Below are positions 1-9,260 of a stretch of 64,000 bases of DNA, piece by piece (the stretch's first letter is position 1; each line of letters opens with the position of its first letter). Under the pieces are notes generated by a model. It saw only the letters and a list, made by a program, of their open reading frames with translations, was not told where the DNA came from and did not search any database. The position numbers and the translations under genes are program-made. Source of the DNA: Bacteroidota bacterium (GTDB taxonomy: Bacteria > Bacteroidota > Bacteroidia > Bacteroidales > Bacteroidaceae). Location of the stretch: assembly GCA_023426145.1 (NCBI GenBank), contig JAFABG010000025.1, forward strand, positions 62,001 to 126,000. Direction: 5' to 3'.

Positions 1-1431
1 TGGTGTTACATCAATACTTAAATTGGTTGTAAAATTATAACGACTGTACTTCATCTTTGAGTCAAAAGTATTAATACTTTTATCAGTAACTGTCATCCCC
101 GTCTCATTAAAGTAACTAACCGAAGCATAATATGACACCTTCTCACTACCACCACGCACATTCACATTAATACGACGGTTGTGTCCCCAATCATTAAAGA
201 TTTCATTCAACCAGTCCACATTAGGATACAAATACTGATCTTTACGTAAAATGGTATTCTGAATTTGTGCGTCTGTAAACTTAGTAGCCAATCCATCATT
301 TCTTAACGCCTCATTAGCAGCCTTCATATATGAAACACCGTCTGTCAAATCAACCATTTTTGTAAAACGCGTAAATGATTCATAATAATCGGTACTAATT
401 GTTGGCTTACCTATTTTGCCTGGTTTGGTTTTAATTATGATTACGCCATTAGCTCCACGTACACCATAAACAGCCGTTGCCGATGCATCCTTCAAAGTCG
501 TTAATGATTCGATGTCTTCAGGATCTATATCATTGAATGCACGTTCTACTCCATCAACCAGAATCAATGGAGTTGCAGTGTTAGGTGTAGCTATACCACG
601 AATCCAGATATCAGCGGCATCCTTACCAGGTTCACCTGTACGCTGTACCGCAACGACCCCAGCTAAACGTCCGGCTAAAGTAGTAGTTAAGCTAGCAGAA
701 GGAGTTTTTATATCTTCGAGCTTCATACTAGATTGAGCACCAATATTACTTATTTTACGTTGTGTTCCATAACCAACAATTACAGTTTCTTCTAGCTCGT
801 TTACTTGCTCTTCCAATACAACATCATAGATGTTTGTAGAAGAGTTTATCCTCACTTCCAAGGCTTTAAATCCGACATAAGTAAATTTAAGTATCGCATT
901 TTTCTTATTCACATGTATTTCGAATAAACCGTCGATATTAGTGATAGACCCATTTGAATTCCCTTCCACTGCAACATTCACCCCAATGAGAGGTTCTCCT
1001 TTCACATCCGTCACACGACCAGTTATTTTTCGCCCATTTGGTTGCTGAGTAATGGGAATCGGAGTTGCTTTACCGGATATGAGTACCTGTCTATCTACTA
1101 TCTTATAGGTACAAGATGTGCCTTTAAAAAGCTCGGAAAGAATTTCATCTATTTTTTTATCCTTGCTATCAATAGAAACCCTACGCTCTAAGTTAATAGC
1201 ATCATCTAAATAGAAAAAAACGAACTGACTTTTTTTTTCTATTGTCTGAAAAACCTCCCTCAACGTCTGATTATTAGCATTAACCGAGAGTGTTTTAAAT
1301 TGGGAATAATTATTATTACTAGCAAAAGAATAACCTATTCCGATAAGTAAGAGGCAAAGCAGCAACTTCAATTTTCTGCTTTTTCTTCCTTTAATTGAAT
1401 TTTTCATCTCAACAAAGTCAAAGTTTTTCAT
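1..1431 (-). CDS. SusC/RagA-type TonB-dependent receptor with STN domain, partial
   Basis: Outer-membrane importer of glycan fragments. The frame is open from an ATG at 1431 to the left edge of the window (477 codons), so only the N-terminal part is present and most of the barrel lies outside. A signal-anchor-like stretch is at residues 20-38. An STN (secretin/TonB N-terminal) domain follows at about 45-118, then a carboxypeptidase-regulatory-like domain at about 135-220 with GRVTDVKGEPLIGVNV, then the plug with LVDGVERAFNDIDPEDIESL and the SusC signature LKDASATAVYGVRGANGV. An STN domain in a TonB receptor is the usual partner of a FecR-type anti-sigma factor, and one lies directly upstream (1568-2776). 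A second in-frame ATG at 1407 is possible. The fold is certain; the substrate is unknown. Confidence 0.95.
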   Translation of the reverse strand, partial: MKNFDFVEMKNSIKGRKSRKLKLLLCLLLIGIGYSFASNNNYSQFKTLSVNANNQTLREVFQTIEKKSQFVFFYLDDAINLERRVSIDSKDKKIDEILSELFKGTSCTYKIVDRQVLISGKATPIPITQQPNGRKITGRVTDVKGEPLIGVNVAVEGNSNGSITNIDGLFEIHVNKKNAILKFTYVGFKALEVRINSSTNIYDVVLEEQVNELEETVIVGYGTQRKISNIGAQSSMKLEDIKTPSASLTTTLAGRLAGVVAVQRTGEPGKDAADIWIRGIATPNTATPLILVDGVERAFNDIDPEDIESLTTLKDASATAVYGVRGANGVIIIKTKPGKIGKPTISTDYYESFTRFTKMVDLTDGVSYMKAANEALRNDGLATKFTDAQIQNTILRKDQYLYPNVDWLNEIFNDWGHNRRINVNVRGGSEKVSYYASVSYFNETGMTVTDKSINTFDSKMKYSRYNFTTNLSIDVTP

Positions 1432-1567
1432 AATATTTTCATTTTCAAATTAACAATTATAGGCATACGAAGCCCATCTGGATAATACAATAGCATTATC
1501 CACTATCAGCAATAATCAACATATTTTTTTCTGAAATTAAGACATTAAATACGTCAAGTTACTTATT

Positions 1568-2776
1568 CTATTTCTTTACAATACGATAAGTTTTACATTG
1601 TTCATCATAGGCATAAGATATTGGTGCTACAAAGGTTAAACCATTAATCACTGTCTCAAAGTTGTCTTTCAAATCAATTTTTCCGGAACATTTTATCTTA
1701 CTTAACGCTGAGTCAAATTTTACATTAGTACCATAATACGTAGACAAACGCTTCAAAACGAGTCCAAGATCGGCACTATTGAAGCAATAGATACCATTCA
1801 CCCAAGAGATCATTTGTTCTACATTCACTTGTGAGATCTGATCCTTACCTTCTACCGAACTAAACATTTGATTAGGTACTAAAACAGCTTTAGGAGTTTG
1901 CGCAGTTTCAACCTGAACGCTTCCTTCCGCTAGTACTACACTATGAATAGATTCTGATTCATAAGCTGTTACATTAAATTTCGTACCAAGAACCCTAACA
2001 TTCATCTCTTTGGTGCGTACATAAAATGGTCTATTTTTATCTTTGGCCACTTCAATGTAAATTTCTCCATCAACATAAATCTCACGCTTATTTTTCTCAA
2101 ATTCAGTAGGATATATAATTCTTGTACCAGCATTTACCCAAACTTTAGATCCATCGGCAAAAGTAAGAACTGAACGTTTTCCATGTGGTATAATCAATTG
2201 ATTATAAGTAGCGAGCTCTTTCTTCGATATATTCTCTTCATTGGTTTTGATCTCAGCAGAATCATAAGTAATTGTAGTTTCTTTTTCCTTAAGGCTAACT
2301 ATCTTATTTTTAGCAAGGATCAATAAAGTCTCACCGGTTGTAGGCAATTCGGTTTTAGTTTGATTTGCAAAAGCTTCAATATCCGAAGGCATTACCACAT
2401 GACTATTATTTAACAAAAAGAAGCAACCAATAAGTATTGCAACGCTGGCCGCAGCCGTCAGTCCTACTAAGTAATAAGTTTTGCGCCTTATTCTAGTTTT
2501 ATCTCTATTTGTAACCTGAATTCTTTTCCACAAAGTTCCCAATTCATCATCAGAAAGTAACTCCTTTTCTGGAATTGACATTGTTTTTAAAAATTCCTGA
2601 GCTGCAAAATATTTATTTAAATTAGATGGAACCGATTTCTCAAAACGACCCCAAAATTCTCTAGTTCTTTCATTTGGATTTTTTATAGAAGAAATGAAAA
2701 AGTCATCTTGAAGAAATTCTTCAAAAGTATATGTCGAATAATTATTATGTCTCTTTTCAGATTCTATCATTTTCAT
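1568..2776 (-). CDS. FecR-type anti-sigma factor
   Basis: Inner-membrane anti-sigma factor that holds the ECF sigma factor and receives a signal from the STN receptor downstream. The N-terminal cytoplasmic part (about 1-100) is followed by one membrane segment at about 101-122 (LVGLTAAASVAILIGCFFLL). A periplasmic FecR domain lies at about 195-290 (LTFADGSKVWVNAGTRI, YVDGEIYIEVAKD), and a DUF4974-like C-terminal domain from about 330. The open frame extends to a TTG at 2803, but the first ATG is at 2776 and is preferred (402 aa). The order sigma, anti-sigma, SusC on one strand is the standard cell-surface signalling arrangement in Bacteroides. The distance to the sigma gene is about 100 bases. 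Confidence 0.92.
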   Translation of the reverse strand: MKMIESEKRHNNYSTYTFEEFLQDDFFISSIKNPNERTREFWGRFEKSVPSNLNKYFAAQEFLKTMSIPEKELLSDDELGTLWKRIQVTNRDKTRIRRKTYYLVGLTAAASVAILIGCFFLLNNSHVVMPSDIEAFANQTKTELPTTGETLLILAKNKIVSLKEKETTITYDSAEIKTNEENISKKELATYNQLIIPHGKRSVLTFADGSKVWVNAGTRIIYPTEFEKNKREIYVDGEIYIEVAKDKNRPFYVRTKEMNVRVLGTKFNVTAYESESIHSVVLAEGSVQVETAQTPKAVLVPNQMFSSVEGKDQISQVNVEQMISWVNGIYCFNSADLGLVLKRLSTYYGTNVKFDSALSKIKCSGKIDLKDNFETVINGLTFVAPISYAYDEQCKTYRIVKK

Positions 2777-2877
2777 TGCTTTTACATTAAGATAACAGTT
2801 CAACTTTGATTATATACTCACCCTTTGGAAATTATTTTCAGATATTTCTTAATGGCAAATATAATAGAGTAAAAATT

Positions 2878-3450
2878 TTATTTATTTTTGAATAGATTGC
2901 GCAAGCGTCCTAAAGCTCTTTGGATAGAATTAGATACGGATTGATTATTCATATTTGTAATTTTACTAATCTCATCAATGCTCATATCTTTAATATAGCG
3001 ATAAAAAAAGATTTCCCTTTGCCTATCAGTTAAAGAGGACATCATTGCATGTACCGTTTTATTTGTGTGCTTATCCTTCTCCTTTTGAAGATAAATAGTT
3101 TCTGGAGTATCAAGAGTATCCTCGAATAAAAACTCATTTGCTTCATTTTCACTTAAGTGGCAGGTATTGGAAGATTTCTTTAGCGTATTAAGAAGAGTAT
3201 TTTTTAATGCTACCATCAAATAAGCCATTATGTTATCAGTAGGAGTCAATTGGTTACGATTCGTGTAAATCTTCACAAATACATCATGAATACAATCTTT
3301 AAGCAACTCCCTATCTGAAGTATAGAGCAAGCCATATCGAAACAAATCTTGTGAAGTACGCTTATAAATCAAAGAATACGCACTCGAATCCCCTTCGAGA
3401 AAGCTCTTCCATAAAAGAGAATCAGAGAGAGTGTGTATATCTGAGGCCAT
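2878..3450 (-). CDS. ECF sigma-70 factor
   Basis: RNA polymerase sigma factor of the extracytoplasmic-function type, 190 aa, the usual size. Region 2 is at about residues 25-95, including the DCIHDVFVKIY core-binding stretch. Region 4 with a helix-turn-helix is at about 130-185 (LTDRQREIFFYRYIKDMSI, then the recognition helix NNQSVSNSIQRALGRLR). It is first in the sigma/anti-sigma/SusC group and probably activates the SusC operon when its partner lets go. A TACTTTTG box at 3488-3481 matches the Bacteroides -7 element, but no good -33 element was seen at the right distance. Confidence 0.93.
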   Translation of the reverse strand: MASDIHTLSDSLLWKSFLEGDSSAYSLIYKRTSQDLFRYGLLYTSDRELLKDCIHDVFVKIYTNRNQLTPTDNIMAYLMVALKNTLLNTLKKSSNTCHLSENEANEFLFEDTLDTPETIYLQKEKDKHTNKTVHAMMSSLTDRQREIFFYRYIKDMSIDEISKITNMNNQSVSNSIQRALGRLRNLFKNK

Positions 3451-3683
3451 TGAGATTTATGCTAATTAGATTTATCGAGGCAAAAGTAAAACAATAAATC
3501 AAAAAAAGCCTCACCTTTATTGAAAAAGTTAAGTACACAGGGAAAACGAAACTTTTCAATAAATAATAATGTTCTCCTTAATTTCTTAACCAATAAGATA
3601 CTATTATCTCTTATATAACGCCCGATGGACATTAATAAATATTTATTTATTCTTCATTTAAAAATAAAGAAAGTATACCTATG

Positions 3684-5606
3684 CTATTCTAATTCCGGAG
3701 CGGAAGCCTCCAAAGATGGAGTATTCCCTTTCACATACGGCCAACCTCCTTTCCAGAACACCTGATCTAACATCAAAACACGTCCTTCAGGATTATCTAC
3801 ACTTACCGCATGATAGAACACCCAATCATTGCCATTCTTATCGGTTATCAATTCTGAGTTATGCCCTGGCCCCACAAATTTATTATTCTTCTTTATCAGC
3901 ACTTCATGGTGATTATTCAACATAGTACGCCCTTTCTTATCTACGTATGGGCCAAACAGTTCCTTTGATCTACCAACTACAGTAGTATAGGTACTTTTCA
4001 GTCCTTCACAGCAGCGCCCAATTGAAGCAAAAAGATAATAGTACTCTCCCCGCTTATGAATATAGGTGCCCTCATAAGCAGTGCCCGCTATTTGTTCCAG
4101 AGATGCTCCTTTTTTCAAAGAAAGCCCATCCGAAGATAACTCAGCGCCATAAATTCCGCGGAAACTCCCCCAAAAAAGATACTTCTTACCTTGATCTTCA
4201 ATATAAAAAGGATCAATACAATTTTGAACATTTATCTCATTGCTACGAAACATCTTTCCCATATCCGTAAAAGGGCCTTCTGGCCTGTCAGCTATCGCAA
4301 CACCAATACCACAGGTCCATTCTCCACCCCAAGTAGACATGGAATAGTACATCACGTATTTATCTCCTACTTTATTTATATCCGGTGCCCAAACCCTACC
4401 TTTGGGTTCAAAAGTAGGACGGGTGGTATCCGTAAAAGCAGTACCCACAAAATTCCAATGGACTAGATCTTTTGAACGATGAATAGGGACATTTTTAATA
4501 CTTTCAGTAGCGTACAAATAGAAATAGCCATCTTCTCCTTCAATAATTGAGGGATCGGGTAAGCTATAATTAATCACAGGATTCTTATAGGTTGAGATCT
4601 CTTCAGGAGAATCCTTCTCCATCAACGGACTAGCTCCTACACCTTCAGCAGTCATTTTCACAGGTTCTATTTTTCCTGATTTATCAAAATATAAACGATC
4701 AATACAGGTGACACGACTATTGGCAGCAGTTTCTCCAAGAGGTCTGCGGTGGTAAATAATATACCATTCGTCTGCACCTCCTCCTTTAACCACCGAATGA
4801 TGTCCAGCCCCAGTAGCCACATTGAGATCTTGCTGTAAAATTTTACCCACTCTTTTAAATGGTCCGAATGGAGAATCGGCTATTGCATAAGCAACACTAT
4901 AGTCTGGGCCTCCCCAGCCTCCTTCCGACCACATAAAGTAATACTTTTCATTACGTTTTAACATAAATGGTCCTTCAACATAATGCTCTGGAGTAACTTC
5001 CTTATATAATGTACCATCATCAAACGGAACTATGCTCAACAAGTCAGGAGCCATCTTCACCATATTGCAATGTCCCCAGCCTCCATAATACATATAAAAC
5101 TGGCCATCATCATCTTTGAAAACAAACTGATCTATCGGTTGTGCCCCGTTAACAATTTTATCAATCAAAGGTTTTCCCAAAGCATCCTTAAATGGTCCGG
5201 CAGGGTGATCGGCAACCGCTACACCAATTCCTCCGATCTCATTGTTATTCTGAATGTCATTAGCTCCGAAAAAGAAGTAGTATTTATCCTTCATTTGAAT
5301 GACTGATGGTGCCCATAAAGCACGTTTTAACCAACTAATATTTTCTATCGACAAAACTTTCGGATGTTTAGTCCAATTCACTAAATCCTTAGAGGAAAAT
5401 GCATCCATATAGATCTGATCATCATAAGCAGCAGAATAAGTGGGATAAATCCAATATTCATGATTGAATACGGCTCCCTCCGGATCAGCATACCAACCAG
5501 GGAACACCGGGTTACCACTTGTTTTAGGAATAGGCTTTGTTTTTTGAGCAGATATAGATAATGAATAACCAATTACACAGAAAAGAAAAAGATGTCTAAG
5601 TTTCAT
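3684..5606 (-). CDS. tandem glycoside hydrolase family 43 protein (two GH43 domains)
   Basis: Secreted glycosidase with two complete GH43 five-bladed propellers in one chain. The start at 5606 (MKLRHLFLFCVIGYSLSISA) gives a clean signal peptide; the open frame reaches 5636 but with no such N-terminus. Counted from 5606 (640 aa), domain 1 spans about 30-335 and domain 2 about 340-640. Domain 1 shows the acid triad as D41 (ADPE), D159 (PIDQ) and E211 (VEGP). Domain 2 shows D351 (LPDPS), D465 (CIDP) and E512 (YEGTY), with the classical RVWAPDI motif. Both active sites therefore look intact. GH43 enzymes are mostly arabinofuranosidases, arabinanases or xylosidases; the specificity here is unknown. 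The gene is followed on the same strand by the sigma gene after about 230 bases. Confidence 0.9.
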   Translation of the reverse strand: MKLRHLFLFCVIGYSLSISAQKTKPIPKTSGNPVFPGWYADPEGAVFNHEYWIYPTYSAAYDDQIYMDAFSSKDLVNWTKHPKVLSIENISWLKRALWAPSVIQMKDKYYFFFGANDIQNNNEIGGIGVAVADHPAGPFKDALGKPLIDKIVNGAQPIDQFVFKDDDGQFYMYYGGWGHCNMVKMAPDLLSIVPFDDGTLYKEVTPEHYVEGPFMLKRNEKYYFMWSEGGWGGPDYSVAYAIADSPFGPFKRVGKILQQDLNVATGAGHHSVVKGGGADEWYIIYHRRPLGETAANSRVTCIDRLYFDKSGKIEPVKMTAEGVGASPLMEKDSPEEISTYKNPVINYSLPDPSIIEGEDGYFYLYATESIKNVPIHRSKDLVHWNFVGTAFTDTTRPTFEPKGRVWAPDINKVGDKYVMYYSMSTWGGEWTCGIGVAIADRPEGPFTDMGKMFRSNEINVQNCIDPFYIEDQGKKYLFWGSFRGIYGAELSSDGLSLKKGASLEQIAGTAYEGTYIHKRGEYYYLFASIGRCCEGLKSTYTTVVGRSKELFGPYVDKKGRTMLNNHHEVLIKKNNKFVGPGHNSELITDKNGNDWVFYHAVSVDNPEGRVLMLDQVFWKGGWPYVKGNTPSLEASAPELE

Positions 5607-5773
5607 ACAGTATACATTTATTAGTTCACTCGGCAAAGATGGGGAAAAACAGGGAGATGTTTTAGAACTTACCGCTCAAATTAGAACAAATTCTGACCAA
5701 TCTCTGATCTACAGTATGTGTTATCAATATTTTGTATTTCCTTTGTGAAGCCAATATCAAATGAGCAAATATC

Positions 5774-6862
5774 ATGAGAAACAAACTTTTCCTATTATCC
5801 CTTCTTCTTTTCACTGCAACCTCTTGTCAACAGAAGAAGCAAACTGCCGATACGAAAGTAATGCTGAACAAAACATATACAAACCCATTATTATTAAAGG
5901 GTGCAGAACCTTGGGCCATTTTTTATGAAGGAAAATATTATTACACACAAGGATGTGAGAATAAAATAAAGATTTGGGAGACCAATGATATTACGAATTT
6001 GTCGAATGCAACCGAGAAAGAGGTCTGGATTCCAACTGAAAGTAGTAATTCTTATCATTTATGGGCACCCGAGATTCATCTAATAAATAATAAATGGTAT
6101 ATCTATTTTGCCGCAGATGATGGAAATATGGATAATCATCAGATTTATGTGATCGAAAACGAAGCTAGCAATCCAATGGAAGGAAAGTTTATCATGAAAG
6201 GTAGAATATCCACTGACAAAGAGAATAACTGGGCTATTCATGCCAGCACTTTTGAACATCGCGGAGAGCGCTACATGATATGGTCTGGATGGCAAAAACG
6301 TAGAATTGAGAGCGAAACTCAATGCATTTATATTGCTAAAATGAAAGATCCATGGTCTCTTTCTTCTGAACGCGTGCTCATCTCGAAACCGGAATATGAG
6401 TGGGAATGCCAATGGGTTAATCCCGATGGAAGCAAAACAGCTTATCCAATTCATGTAAATGAGGCTCCTCAGTATCTTGAATCAAAAGATAAAAAGAAAT
6501 TGTTCATTTTTTATTGTGCGAGTGGAAGCTGGACACCTTATTATTGTATCGGTTTGCTCACCGCCAATGCGAACAGTGATTTATTAAATCCAGCATCTTG
6601 GCACAAATCAGCTTCGCCAATATTCAACCTATCTCCCCAGAATAATGTTTACGGGCCCGGAGGTATGTCGTTCATCCTTTCACCAGATCGGAATGAATGG
6701 TATATGCTCTATCATGCCCGCCAAGTGCCCAATGATGCCCCTGGTGCATCCGATTCTCGAACCCCTCGCTTACAAAAGATCAACTGGGACAAAGATGGAA
6801 TGCCCGTACTTGGAAGTCCTAAAACAATAGGAGAACCTTTGCCACAACCAGCCGGTTCATAA
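5774..6862 (+). CDS. GH43-like lipoprotein with altered catalytic residues (paralogue of 26598-27704)
   Basis: Lipoprotein with a single GH43-type propeller, 362 aa. The N-terminus ends in the lipobox TATSC with Cys18. The fold is clear from WAPEIHLINNKWYIYFAADDG and SETQCIYIAKMKDPW, which match the arabinofuranosidase branch of GH43. The catalytic residues are not canonical: the usual Asp of ADPW is Glu45 (GAEPWA), the usual Asp of IDGT is His156 (AIHAST), and only the acid of VNEGP is kept (Glu230, VNEAPQ). The related gene at 26598-27704 has changes at the same places, so these are not sequencing errors. It is divergent from the tandem GH43 gene and 188 bases upstream of the GH2 gene. It could be an enzyme with a changed mechanism or substrate, or a glycan-binding propeller. 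Confidence 0.88.
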   Translation: MRNKLFLLSLLLFTATSCQQKKQTADTKVMLNKTYTNPLLLKGAEPWAIFYEGKYYYTQGCENKIKIWETNDITNLSNATEKEVWIPTESSNSYHLWAPEIHLINNKWYIYFAADDGNMDNHQIYVIENEASNPMEGKFIMKGRISTDKENNWAIHASTFEHRGERYMIWSGWQKRRIESETQCIYIAKMKDPWSLSSERVLISKPEYEWECQWVNPDGSKTAYPIHVNEAPQYLESKDKKKLFIFYCASGSWTPYYCIGLLTANANSDLLNPASWHKSASPIFNLSPQNNVYGPGGMSFILSPDRNEWYMLYHARQVPNDAPGASDSRTPRLQKINWDKDGMPVLGSPKTIGEPLPQPAGS

Positions 6863-6962
6863 CCAACTATTCAACTAAGGAAAAAATCTGACCACAAAAA
6901 GATAAAAATCTAGTAGTCATAATAAAATGGCGAGTATTTGTCATTAATTGAACAGCAAATAT

Positions 6963-6993
6963 CCTTGCCTCATTTTTAATTGACCTTCCTTTG
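6963..6993 (+). promoter_or_regulatory. possible promoter of the GH2 gene
   Basis: TTCCTTTG at 6986-6993 resembles the Bacteroides -7 element (TAnnTTTG) with one mismatch, and CTTG at 6964-6967 lies 18 bases before it. If real, transcription starts after about 7000, which excludes the long open-frame start at 6991 and supports an ATG at 7042 or 7051. Confidence 0.35.
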
Positions 6994-7050
6994 CAATATA
7001 CTCCAAAGGAAATAGATTTCTTTTATTCAATACATATAAAGATGACTACC

Positions 7051-8865
7051 ATGAAAAAGATTTTTTTAGCAGTGCTATTCACATTGGCTCTTTGTAGCCC
7101 GACATTCGCTCAATGGAAGCCCGCCGGTGATAAAATAAAGACTCCGTGGGGTGAGCAATTAAATCCTAAAAACGTACTACCTGAGTACCCACGTCCTATT
7201 ATGGAACGCCAAGATTGGAAAAACTTGAATGGTAGTTGGAATTACGCTATTACTAAAAAAGGAACTACGGCTCCAACCCATTACCAAGGAGAAATATTAG
7301 TTCCTTTTGCTGTAGAATCGGCTCTATCTGGCGTCGCTAAAACCGTAAATGAGGACCAAGAGTTATGGTATCAACGTACTTTTGATATCCCTTCTGGGTG
7401 GAAAGGGAAACAGATTTTATTACACTTCGGTGCTGTAGATTGGAAAGCGGACATCTGGGTGAACGACGTAAAAGTAGGCGAACATACAGGGGGCTTCACT
7501 CCATTCTACTTTGACATAACCTCTGCATTACATAAAACAACCAACCAATTAGTGGTAAAAGTGTGGGATCCTTCCGACCGTGGCGAACAACCGAGAGGAA
7601 AGCAAGTTGAAAAACCGGGAGGGATATGGTATACACCCGTCACTGGCATCTGGCAAACGGTATGGCTAGAGCCAGTATCTACCCAGCATATTACGCAACT
7701 AAGAACAACACCCGATATTGATAAGAAAATGGTAAAGGTTGAGGTTGCAACCAACGCCTGTTCTTCTAGTAAAGTAGAGGTAAAAGTCTTCGATGGAAGT
7801 ACCCTAGTAGCTAAAGGAGCTGCGCTCAATGGAATACCAGTAGAATTAAAAATGCCAGAAGATGCCAAACTATGGTCACCCGAATCCCCTTCGCTCTATG
7901 ACATGGAGGTCACGCTTTATCAAGATGGCAAAGTAATGGATCAAGTGAAAAGCTACACAGCTCTTCGAAAATTCTCTACTCATCAAGACAAAAATGGCAT
8001 AACTCGCCTACAACTTAATAACAAAGACTATTTCCAGTTTGGCCCACTTGATCAGGGATGGTGGCCAGACGGTTTATACACAGCTCCTACAGACGAAGCA
8101 TTGGTTTATGATTTGAAAAAGATCAAAGACTTCGGTTATAATATGGTCCGCAAACACGTAAAAGTTGAACCGGCTCGCTGGTATACTTATTGCGACCAGC
8201 TTGGATTAATCGTATGGCAAGATATGCCAAATGGCGGCCGTGGTCCTGCCGAATGGCAAATGCATAAGTTTTTTGACGGTGCAGACGCCATTCGTTCAGC
8301 CGCTTCAGAAGCGAACTATCGTAAAGAATGGAAAGAAATTATCGACTACCTATATTCTTATCCGAGCATCGGTGTATGGGTACCTTTCAATGAATCATGG
8401 GGACAGTTCAAAACGCCGGAGATCACGGCATGGACAAAACAATACGACCCGAGTCGCCTAGTCAATCCTGCAAGTGGAGGTAACCACTACTCTTGTGGTG
8501 ATATTCTTGATCTTCATAACTACCCTGGCCCAAATCTCTTTCTTTACGAACCAACTCGTGCCACCGTATTAGGTGAATATGGGGGTATAGGCATGGCATT
8601 GAAAGATCACCTGTGGTTAGTTGATAAGAACTGGGGATACGTTAAATTCAACACAGCGGAAGAAGTGACTACGGAATATATAAAATATGCAGATCACTTA
8701 TTGGAACTTATAGAAAAAGGATTTTCGGCGGCTGTATATACACAAATTACAGATGTGGAGGAAGAAGTGAATGGTTTAGTCACTTACGATCGAAAAGTGA
8801 TCAAAGTAGACGAGCCTAAAATCAAAGCTATCAACCAGAAAATATGTCACTCACTAAATAAATAA
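7051..8865 (+). CDS. glycoside hydrolase family 2 enzyme
   Basis: Secreted GH2 enzyme (beta-galactosidase/beta-glucuronidase superfamily). The start at 7051 gives MKKIFLAVLFTLALCSPTFAQ, a good signal peptide; an ATG at 7042 would add three residues. From 7051 it is 604 aa. A sugar-binding jelly roll is at about 40-210 (ELWYQRTFDIPSGW, LHFGAVDWKADIWVN), an immunoglobulin-like domain follows to about 310, then the TIM barrel. The acid/base is Glu448 in VPFNESWGQ and the nucleophile Glu509 in VLGEYGGIG; both are present. The subfamily lacks the long C-terminal domains of LacZ. It sits between the GH43-like gene and a 22-base palindrome array. The exact sugar is not known. Confidence 0.92.
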   Translation: MKKIFLAVLFTLALCSPTFAQWKPAGDKIKTPWGEQLNPKNVLPEYPRPIMERQDWKNLNGSWNYAITKKGTTAPTHYQGEILVPFAVESALSGVAKTVNEDQELWYQRTFDIPSGWKGKQILLHFGAVDWKADIWVNDVKVGEHTGGFTPFYFDITSALHKTTNQLVVKVWDPSDRGEQPRGKQVEKPGGIWYTPVTGIWQTVWLEPVSTQHITQLRTTPDIDKKMVKVEVATNACSSSKVEVKVFDGSTLVAKGAALNGIPVELKMPEDAKLWSPESPSLYDMEVTLYQDGKVMDQVKSYTALRKFSTHQDKNGITRLQLNNKDYFQFGPLDQGWWPDGLYTAPTDEALVYDLKKIKDFGYNMVRKHVKVEPARWYTYCDQLGLIVWQDMPNGGRGPAEWQMHKFFDGADAIRSAASEANYRKEWKEIIDYLYSYPSIGVWVPFNESWGQFKTPEITAWTKQYDPSRLVNPASGGNHYSCGDILDLHNYPGPNLFLYEPTRATVLGEYGGIGMALKDHLWLVDKNWGYVKFNTAEEVTTEYIKYADHLLELIEKGFSAAVYTQITDVEEEVNGLVTYDRKVIKVDEPKIKAINQKICHSLNK

Positions 8866-8998
8866 AAGCTTTAGACTTAATAAATGAGCTATTTAAGGCT
8901 AGTCAATAGAGCGCTTTACGACCTCCATCAGAGTCCTTAAGTACTACATACTGTCACAACACAACACAATCCGTACATCCATTCTGTAATGCAGAAAA

Positions 8999-9086
8999 TA
9001 TAGTGTCACTATATATAGAAGATAGTATTACTATCAGATACATATAGTGACACTATCTGCATCTGATAGCTACACTATAATAAATC
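8999..9086. repeat. array of four palindromes at 22-base spacing (array 1)
   Basis: Four units of 22 bases start at 8999, 9021, 9043 and 9065. Each carries a palindrome: ATAGTGTCACTAT centred at 9006, GATAGTATTACTATC at 9028, ATAGTGACACTAT at 9050 and an imperfect ATAGCTACACTAT at 9072. Centres are exactly 22 bases apart. A further loose palindrome (TTCTG, 5 bases, CAGAA) is at 8982-8996 but out of step. The array lies 134 bases after the GH2 stop codon in a gene-free stretch of about 395 bases (8866-9260). The other part of that stretch shows only a possible -7 box for the next gene. Confidence 0.85.
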
Positions 9087-9223
9087 GCTTATTGCCTTCT
9101 TTAAATTAGTCGTTTACTTACTCATCAATTAACAACTTACAACCTATGAAGTAATTATGGAATAATGAACAGTTTATTGCTTATATTGACCTGAATTTTT
9201 CCTTTTCTATTTTTCATATATCC

Positions 9224-9231
9224 TATCTTTG
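9224..9231 (+). promoter_or_regulatory. possible -7 promoter element for the MG2-domain gene
   Basis: TATCTTTG fits the Bacteroides -7 consensus TAnnTTTG and lies 29 bases before the ATG at 9261. No clear TTTG is found 19 bases upstream; CCTT is at that spot. Confidence 0.4.
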
Positions 9232-9260
9232 TAGCACCTGGAATCAAGAAAAAATACAAG

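Noticed and set aside
8866..9260. Invertible promoter (phase-variable switch)
   Set aside because: The palindromes of array 1 are short and evenly spaced, and no longer inverted repeat pair flanks the promoter-like box at 9224; no invertase gene is in the window.
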